This document shows, piece after piece, positions 59,808 to 64,000 of a stretch of DNA of 64,000 nt. Origin of the DNA: Micromonospora sp. C95. GTDB lineage: Bacteria > Actinomycetota > Actinomycetes > Mycobacteriales > Micromonosporaceae. Each line of letters starts with the position of its first letter. The first letter of the stretch is position 1. The notes beneath the pieces are model-generated. The model ran no database searches. It was not told the origin of the DNA and saw only the letters and a program-made list of their open reading frames with translations. Location of the stretch: assembly GCF_018070465.1 (NCBI RefSeq), contig NZ_JAGPXT010000016.1:62001-126000 (forward strand), written 5' to 3'. The position numbers and the translations under genes are program-made.

Positions 59808-60268
59808 GGGCGAGCGACCTGACCGACGGCCTCATCGCCGGGGCCGTCGGCACCACCGCGCTCAACATCGCGACCTACCTGGACATGACGGCCCGGGCCC
59901 GGCCGGCCAGCCGGACACCGGAGCGCAGCGCCGGAAAGCTGGCCCAGACCGCGCACCTGTCCTTGGGATCACCGCAACAGGCCGACAACCGGCGCAGCGG
60001 CCTCGGTGCGCTGATGGGCTACGCGCTCGGGGCCGCCGCCACGGTCGGCTTCGCCCTGCTGACCCGGGGCCGCCGTCAGCCACTGCTGCGGGCGGCCGTC
60101 CTGCTGGGCGGGGGCGTGATGACACTGTCGGACGGGTCGCTGACCCTGCTCGGCGTCACCGATCCGCGGACCTGGCGCCGCGTCGACTGGCTCGCCGACA
60201 TCGGCCCGCACCTCGCCTTCGGGCTGACGGCCGCAGCCACCTGGAACCGGCTGCGACCGTCGAGGTAG
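59804..60268 (+). CDS. Membrane protein of unknown function
   Basis: 154 residues with about four hydrophobic segments (GLIAGAVGTTALNIATYLD, GLGALMGYALGAAATVGFAL, AAVLLGGGVMTLSDGSL and HLAFGLTAAATW). Gly/Ala-rich helices resemble DUF-type YqhR/Rv-type membrane proteins, but I do not recognise a family. Translationally coupled to the preceding gene. Confidence 0.7.
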   Translation: MRASDLTDGLIAGAVGTTALNIATYLDMTARARPASRTPERSAGKLAQTAHLSLGSPQQADNRRSGLGALMGYALGAAATVGFALLTRGRRQPLLRAAVLLGGGVMTLSDGSLTLLGVTDPRTWRRVDWLADIGPHLAFGLTAAATWNRLRPSR

Positions 60269-60276
60269 TGCATCAG

Positions 60277-60477
60277 CTAGCGGTCGCTGTCGTCCTCGGC
60301 GACCGGTTCACCGCTGGGCCCGTACGGCGACACCTGGCCGTGCGGCACCGGGCGGCCGGTATCCCCCGGCGACGAGCCACGGTTGCGGGGATGACCCACC
60401 GGATCGGGGCCCTTGTTGTCCTGGCTGGTCTCACCGAGGGCGTTGCGCCGCAGTTCCTGCTGCTGCGGGTTCGTCAC
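60277..60477 (-). CDS. Small hydrophilic hypothetical protein
   Basis: 66 residues, Gly/Pro/Asp-rich and probably disordered (VTNPQQQELRRNALGETSQD, GQVSPYGPSGEPVAEDDSDR). GTG 60477 is preceded by AAGGGAGA. It ends 9 bp from the stop of the convergent membrane protein. No family recognised. Confidence 0.65.
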   Translation of the reverse strand: MTNPQQQELRRNALGETSQDNKGPDPVGHPRNRGSSPGDTGRPVPHGQVSPYGPSGEPVAEDDSDR

Positions 60478-60604
60478 GGTGCTCTCCCTTCGCCGGTGCG
60501 CGGCGTGGTGCCGCGCCAGGAACGGCTTACCCGCACCCGTCGGCGACATTCCGGCACGGTGAGCGGCGAGGGCTAACCGTGCCGTCGGTGGGTACACCCC
60601 GAGG

Positions 60605-61252
60605 ATGGGCGACCAACGGGCGCTGGCGCGGGCCCTGCTGACCCGCCGCACGTACGCCGAGGAGGCCGGCATCGCGCTGGCCGACCGACCGGCGCCGCTG
60701 TACCAGTTGCTGGTGCTGGTCACGCTGCTCAGCACCCGGATCCGGGCGCAGGTGGGGGTGGCGGCGGCCCGGGAACTCTTCGCGGCCGGCTACCGCACCC
60801 CGCAGGCCATGGAGGCCGCCGGCTGGCAGCAACGGGTCGACGCACTGGGTCGCGGCCACTACCGCCGCTACGACGAGCGGACCGCCACGATGCTCGGCTC
60901 CGGCGCGCGGCTCTGCCTGGACCGCTGGCACGGCGACCTGCGGCGGTTGCACCGGGAGGCGGCCGGCGAGCCGAGGCAACTGCGCCGGCTGCTCACCGAG
61001 TTTCCCGGCGTCGGCCCCACCGGCGCGGACATCTTCCTGCGCGAGGTGCAGTCGGTCTGGCCGGAGCTGCGCCCGTACGCCGACCGGCGGGCGGTGGCCG
61101 GGGCGCGACGCCTCGGCCTGCCCGCCACCACGGACCGGCTGGCCCGGCTGGTCGACGATGTCGACTTCGGTCGGCTCGCCTCGGCACTGGTCCGGGTCGC
61201 CCTCGGTGAGGAGTCGGCCGGGCAGATCAGCCGCGGCGTGGCCGCCCGCTGA
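60605..61252 (+). CDS. HhH-GPD DNA glycosylase/endonuclease III-like protein
   Basis: 215 residues. The helix-hairpin-helix is LTEFPGVGPTGADIFLREVQ, in the position used by base-excision glycosylases. The first half LLVLVTLLSTRIRAQVGVAAAREL matches the Nth fold. The C-terminal Fe-S cysteines of classical EndoIII are absent, and the catalytic Lys cannot be assigned with confidence; the usual Asp is probably in ADIF or YADRRAVAG. Perhaps an uncharacterised glycosylase or a structural relative. Confidence 0.78.
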   Translation: MGDQRALARALLTRRTYAEEAGIALADRPAPLYQLLVLVTLLSTRIRAQVGVAAARELFAAGYRTPQAMEAAGWQQRVDALGRGHYRRYDERTATMLGSGARLCLDRWHGDLRRLHREAAGEPRQLRRLLTEFPGVGPTGADIFLREVQSVWPELRPYADRRAVAGARRLGLPATTDRLARLVDDVDFGRLASALVRVALGEESAGQISRGVAAR

Positions 61253-61258
61253 GCGCCG

Positions 61259-61465
61259 TCACTTCGCCGCGTCGCCGCCGGGTCTGGTCAGATACCACAC
61301 CAGCAGCGACGCCAGCAAGGCCAGCACCACCAGCCCGCCGGAGATGCCGCGCCCTTCCTCCGGTGACCGGCCAGTGGTGCCGAAGTAGATCACGGCGAGG
61401 CCGGCGAGCACCGCGAGGAACTTCCGGATGCCTCGGTCCTTCACAGCTGGCACCGTACCCACCAC
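61259..61465 (-). CDS. Small membrane protein
   Basis: 68 residues with two hydrophobic segments (FLAVLAGLAVIYFGTTG and GLVVLALLASLLVWYLT) and a short basic start. Start uncertain (GTG 61465, 61453 or 61444). No family recognised. Convergent with the HhH gene, 6 bp apart. Confidence 0.6.
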   Translation of the reverse strand: MVGTVPAVKDRGIRKFLAVLAGLAVIYFGTTGRSPEEGRGISGGLVVLALLASLLVWYLTRPGGDAAK

Positions 61466-61514
61466 GGCCCCGGTTTGCCTGGTTTACCCTAATCTGCCCC
61501 CCGGTCAGGGCACC

Positions 61515-61712
61515 TCAGTCGACCTCCAGGTCGTCGAGGGAGATCTTGTGGCTCATCAGCCACCGGGCCAGCGCCGACATGCCGAACAGCCACAGCGGCG
61601 CGGACTCGGTGGTGCCGTTCGTCGCGTATACGGCGAACCGCAGGTCCGGCGCCCGGTACGCCTCGATCCGCCACCGGTGCTGCCGGTCCCGCCAGACCGC
61701 GGAGGGGTCCAT
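61515..61712 (-). CDS. Small hypothetical protein
   Basis: 65 residues, mixed alpha/beta composition: HRWRIEAYRAPDLRFAVYAT, then LWLFGMSALARWLMSHKISL. The aromatic beginning looks like a real fold and codon use is normal. Not recognised. It lies 45 bp after selB in the same direction. Confidence 0.6.
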   Translation of the reverse strand: MDPSAVWRDRQHRWRIEAYRAPDLRFAVYATNGTTESAPLWLFGMSALARWLMSHKISLDDLEVD

Positions 61713-61757
61713 GCCGTCACGGTAGGTGCCCGGCTCCGGTCCCGGTCGACGATGCGC

Positions 61758-63512
61758 TCAATCCACCACCACCCGGGCATCGTCGGGCAGCCGCCGGGTC
61801 AGCCCCCGCCGGTCCAGCAGCTCCAGCAGCGGCACCGCCACCCGGCGGGTGGTGTCGAGCGCCTGCCGGGCGGCGCTGAGGGTGAACGGCTGCGGCAGCC
61901 CGGTCAGCACCCGCAGCGCCTGCTGCGGCGCGCCGGGCGGCAGCAGCACGTTACCGGTCAGCCGCAGCAGGGCCCCGGCCCGCACCGCGGCACCGATCTC
62001 CCGGGCACCCAACCCGACGGCGGTGAGCCGGTCGGCGTCGGGAGCACGGAACGGATGCGCCGCGTAGTCCTCGCTCACCAACGCCAACGCGCGGGCCACC
62101 GGCTCGGGCAGCGCCGCCGCGCCGGGTGCCACCACCCGGCCGGCGACCAGCCGCAGCGGCGGCCGGACCAGCGCCTCCACCAGCGACCGGTCGGGCAGGT
62201 CGAGTTGTCGGCGCAGTTGCTCGACCGGGACACCTGGCGCCAGCGGATGCGCGCGGGCGTACTCGGCCACGGCCACGGCGAGCCGATCGCCCTGCTGCCG
62301 CCAGTGGGCCGGATCGGCCAGCCAGTCACCCACCACCGGGGTCTGCGACACCTCGACGCCCGCCCGGACCAGGTCGCCCACCCGGGCCAGGCCCCGCCGG
62401 CTCAGCTCGCCGACGAGGTCGGGCCGGCCGTCCAGGGTGGCCAACACCGCGGCCCGGGCCGCCGCGGCACCCCGGCGCGCCAACGGCGGCGGCAGCACGT
62501 CGAGCACGGTGACCGCGCCGGCCACGTACCGGCGACCCGGATCACGCAGCAACGCCCGGTCCCCCAGCAGCAGCGGCAGCGGGCGGCTCAGCCGCAACCG
62601 GGCGGTGTCCGCGCCCAGCGGACGGATCCGCACCGGCACCGCGGCCGAACCGACGTGCAGCGTCAGCGTCACCGGCAGCTCGGCCACCGCGACACCGGCA
62701 ACGCGTACGTCGACCATGGCGGTGCGGCGGAATCGACCCGCAGTGAGCAGGGCGTCACCGCGGCTGATCCGGTCACGGGCCACCCCCCGCAGGTTCACCG
62801 CCACCCGGGCCACCGGCACCACCTCGTCGCAGGCGGCACCGAGCCGATGCAGGCCCCGAATCCGCACCTGTTCGCCGCTGCCAGCCAGCTCCAGCTCGTC
62901 GCCGACGCGCAGCCGCCCATCGCCCAGAGTGCCGGTCACGACGGTGCCGCTGCCCCGCACCGTGAAACAGCGGTCCACCCAGAGCCGGACCGGACCGTCG
63001 GGCACCGGAACCGGCATCCGATCGGCCAGCCGGTCCAGCGCGGCCCGCAGGTCGGACAGGCCGCTGCCGGTCACCGCACTGACCGGCACCGCCTCGACCC
63101 CGGCCAGCGAGGTCGCCGCCAGCTCCGACCGGGCCCTGGCCAGGGCCACCGCCGGATCGGCCAGGTCCGCGCGGGTCACCACCAGCAGGCCGTACCCGAC
63201 GCCGAGCGCGTCCAGGGCGGCCAGATGCTCGGCGGACTGCGGCATCCAGCCCGCGTCGGCCGCGACCACCACCACGGCCGCCGGCACCGGCCCCACACCG
63301 GCAAGCATGTTCGGTACGAACCGCTCGTGCCCCGGCACGTCGACGAACGCGACGGTGCGACCCGACGGCAGCGCCGTCCAGGCGAACCCGAGGTCGATGG
63401 TCATGCCCCGACGGCGTTCCTCCGCCCAGCGGTCCGGTTCCATCCCGGTCAGCGCCCGCACCAGCGTCGACTTGCCGTGGTCGACGTGCCCGGCGGTGGC
63501 CACCACCAGCAT
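61758..63512 (-). CDS. selB: Selenocysteine-specific translation elongation factor
   Basis: 584 residues (E. coli 614). GTPase motifs: G1 GHVDHGKSTL, G2 RRRGMTIDLGF, G3 DVPGHERFV, G4 TRAD. Domains II/III follow (MPVPVPDGPVRLWVDRCFTV, RISRGDALL), then winged helices (ALVLLLGDRALLRD ... LELLDRRGLTRRL) that bind the SECIS RNA. It brings Sec-tRNA to in-frame UGA codons. ATG 63512 lies 2 bp after the selA stop, so selAB is an operon. No UGA-containing selenoprotein gene was identified in the window. Confidence 0.93.
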   Translation of the reverse strand: MLVVATAGHVDHGKSTLVRALTGMEPDRWAEERRRGMTIDLGFAWTALPSGRTVAFVDVPGHERFVPNMLAGVGPVPAAVVVVAADAGWMPQSAEHLAALDALGVGYGLLVVTRADLADPAVALARARSELAATSLAGVEAVPVSAVTGSGLSDLRAALDRLADRMPVPVPDGPVRLWVDRCFTVRGSGTVVTGTLGDGRLRVGDELELAGSGEQVRIRGLHRLGAACDEVVPVARVAVNLRGVARDRISRGDALLTAGRFRRTAMVDVRVAGVAVAELPVTLTLHVGSAAVPVRIRPLGADTARLRLSRPLPLLLGDRALLRDPGRRYVAGAVTVLDVLPPPLARRGAAAARAAVLATLDGRPDLVGELSRRGLARVGDLVRAGVEVSQTPVVGDWLADPAHWRQQGDRLAVAVAEYARAHPLAPGVPVEQLRRQLDLPDRSLVEALVRPPLRLVAGRVVAPGAAALPEPVARALALVSEDYAAHPFRAPDADRLTAVGLGAREIGAAVRAGALLRLTGNVLLPPGAPQQALRVLTGLPQPFTLSAARQALDTTRRVAVPLLELLDRRGLTRRLPDDARVVVD

Positions 63513-63514
63513 GG

Positions 63515-64000
63515 TCAGTCGTCTCCCGGCACGGCCAGCACCGCCGCGCGCAGCGAACCGTCGGCCCGCTCGGGCACGCAACGCAGGTCGAGCAGCAGCC
63601 GACCACGGACCACCCGACCCAGCACCGGTGGGTCGCCGACCCGCAGCGGCCCGGCGTACCGCTCGGGCAGGCTCAGCGCCCACGAGTCCAGCTCAACCCC
63701 GGGCGCACCGCCGCCACCGACCACCGCCACCGCCGGCACCATCTCGACCTTGCGGCCGTCGGCGGCGAGGGCGTCGCGTAGCCGTTCGGTCCGATCGCGT
63801 AGCGCCGCCACGTCGGCGTGCAGGGCCCGGTAGGTCGGGGTAAGCGGGTCACCGAGCGTACCGGCGAGCGCGGCCAGGGTCAGCTTGTCCACCCGCAAGG
63901 CCCGCGCCAGGGGGTGCCGGCGCAGTCGCTCGACCAGCTCGGCGGTGCCGAGCAGCAGCCCCGCCTGCGGACCACCCAGCAGCTTGTCGCCGCTGGCGGT
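63515..64000 (-). CDS. selA: L-seryl-tRNA(Sec) selenium transferase, C-terminal part
   Basis: The frame is open to the window edge; 161 residues are visible. It begins TASGDKLLGGPQAGLLLG, with the PLP-binding Lys in SGDKLLGGPQ, the diagnostic SelA motif. LRVDKLTLAALAGTLGDPLT and VELDSWALSLPERYAGPLRV match the C-terminal half. SelA converts Ser-tRNA(Sec) to Sec-tRNA(Sec) using selenophosphate. Coupled to selB. Confidence 0.95.
   Translation of the reverse strand, partial: TASGDKLLGGPQAGLLLGTAELVERLRRHPLARALRVDKLTLAALAGTLGDPLTPTYRALHADVAALRDRTERLRDALAADGRKVEMVPAVAVVGGGGAPGVELDSWALSLPERYAGPLRVGDPPVLGRVVRGRLLLDLRCVPERADGSLRAAVLAVPGDD

Noticed and set aside
61428..63833. Long plus-strand frame opposite selB
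   Set aside because: Shadow frame rich in Gln/His/Arg; selB motifs are on the minus strand.

Overview
The window is high-GC (roughly 70% or more) actinobacterial chromosome with frequent GTG starts and many 4-bp start/stop overlaps. Gene content and order point to a Micromonospora-like member of the Micromonosporaceae. The strongest evidence is the block at 50.1-56.3 kb, which keeps the order of the mycobacterial Rv1822-Rv1830 region: CDP-alcohol phosphotransferase, DUF881, small basic protein, DUF881, gcvH, garA, ftsR, bifunctional nuclease, MerR. gcvP lies further downstream, as Rv1832 does. The genus is inferred, not proven. No rRNA, tRNA, CRISPR array or complete insertion sequence was seen.

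Layout. 0-7.1 kb: a carbohydrate-use locus with the end of an ABC binding protein, two permeases, a GH31 alpha-glycosidase and a divergent GH42 beta-galactosidase. The shared intergenic region has a consensus promoter overlapped by an inverted repeat. 7.3-12 kb: accessory genes and a decayed patch containing an APH-fold protein without catalytic residues, a frameshifted GNAT gene, an AT-rich stretch and a possible RHS remnant. 12-16.7 kb: DUF1062, HNH nuclease, tyrosine recombinase, FkbM methyltransferase, epoxide-hydrolase-like enzyme, and an hsp20 gene with an HspR-type HAIR operator. 16.7-24.4 kb: four overlapping or closely spaced ABC genes (two ATPases, two giant FtsX-type permeases). 24.4-28.4 kb: tdk, UMF1-type MFS, GDPD and PlsC-like genes. 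28.5-31 kb: cydAB behind a dyad-rich operator, ended by a 17-bp terminator stem. 31-36.3 kb: stress and small-molecule enzymes (OsmC, Eis-like GNAT, Bcp, SDR), small proteins and a lipoprotein.

36.5-46.5 kb: isochorismatase-like hydrolase, a second tyrosine recombinase whose start codon lies inside a perfect inverted repeat, folD, an EEP-fold phosphatase/nuclease, a TSUP transporter, a GNAT remnant, def, pabB, DUF5999, and gcvP behind a single-aptamer glycine riboswitch. folD, def, pabB, gcvP and gcvH all touch folate or one-carbon chemistry, although they are not one operon. 46.5-50 kb: Sir2 and a three-gene unit (truncated hemoglobin, flavohemoglobin-like protein, DivIVA-domain protein) between gcvP and the conserved block. 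56.5-61.7 kb: MarR, a PP2C-type phosphatase, a tandem USP, an HhH nuclease and small proteins. 61.7-64 kb: selB and the end of selA, so the organism should decode UGA as selenocysteine.

The window is largely ordinary chromosome, and I found no convincing wholly new system. The best candidates for follow-up are the globin/flavohemoglobin/DivIVA operon, the cydAB operator, the ABC ATPase with an AbrB-like tail, the APH-fold pseudokinase, and a set of genes whose -10 boxes predict leaderless mRNAs.
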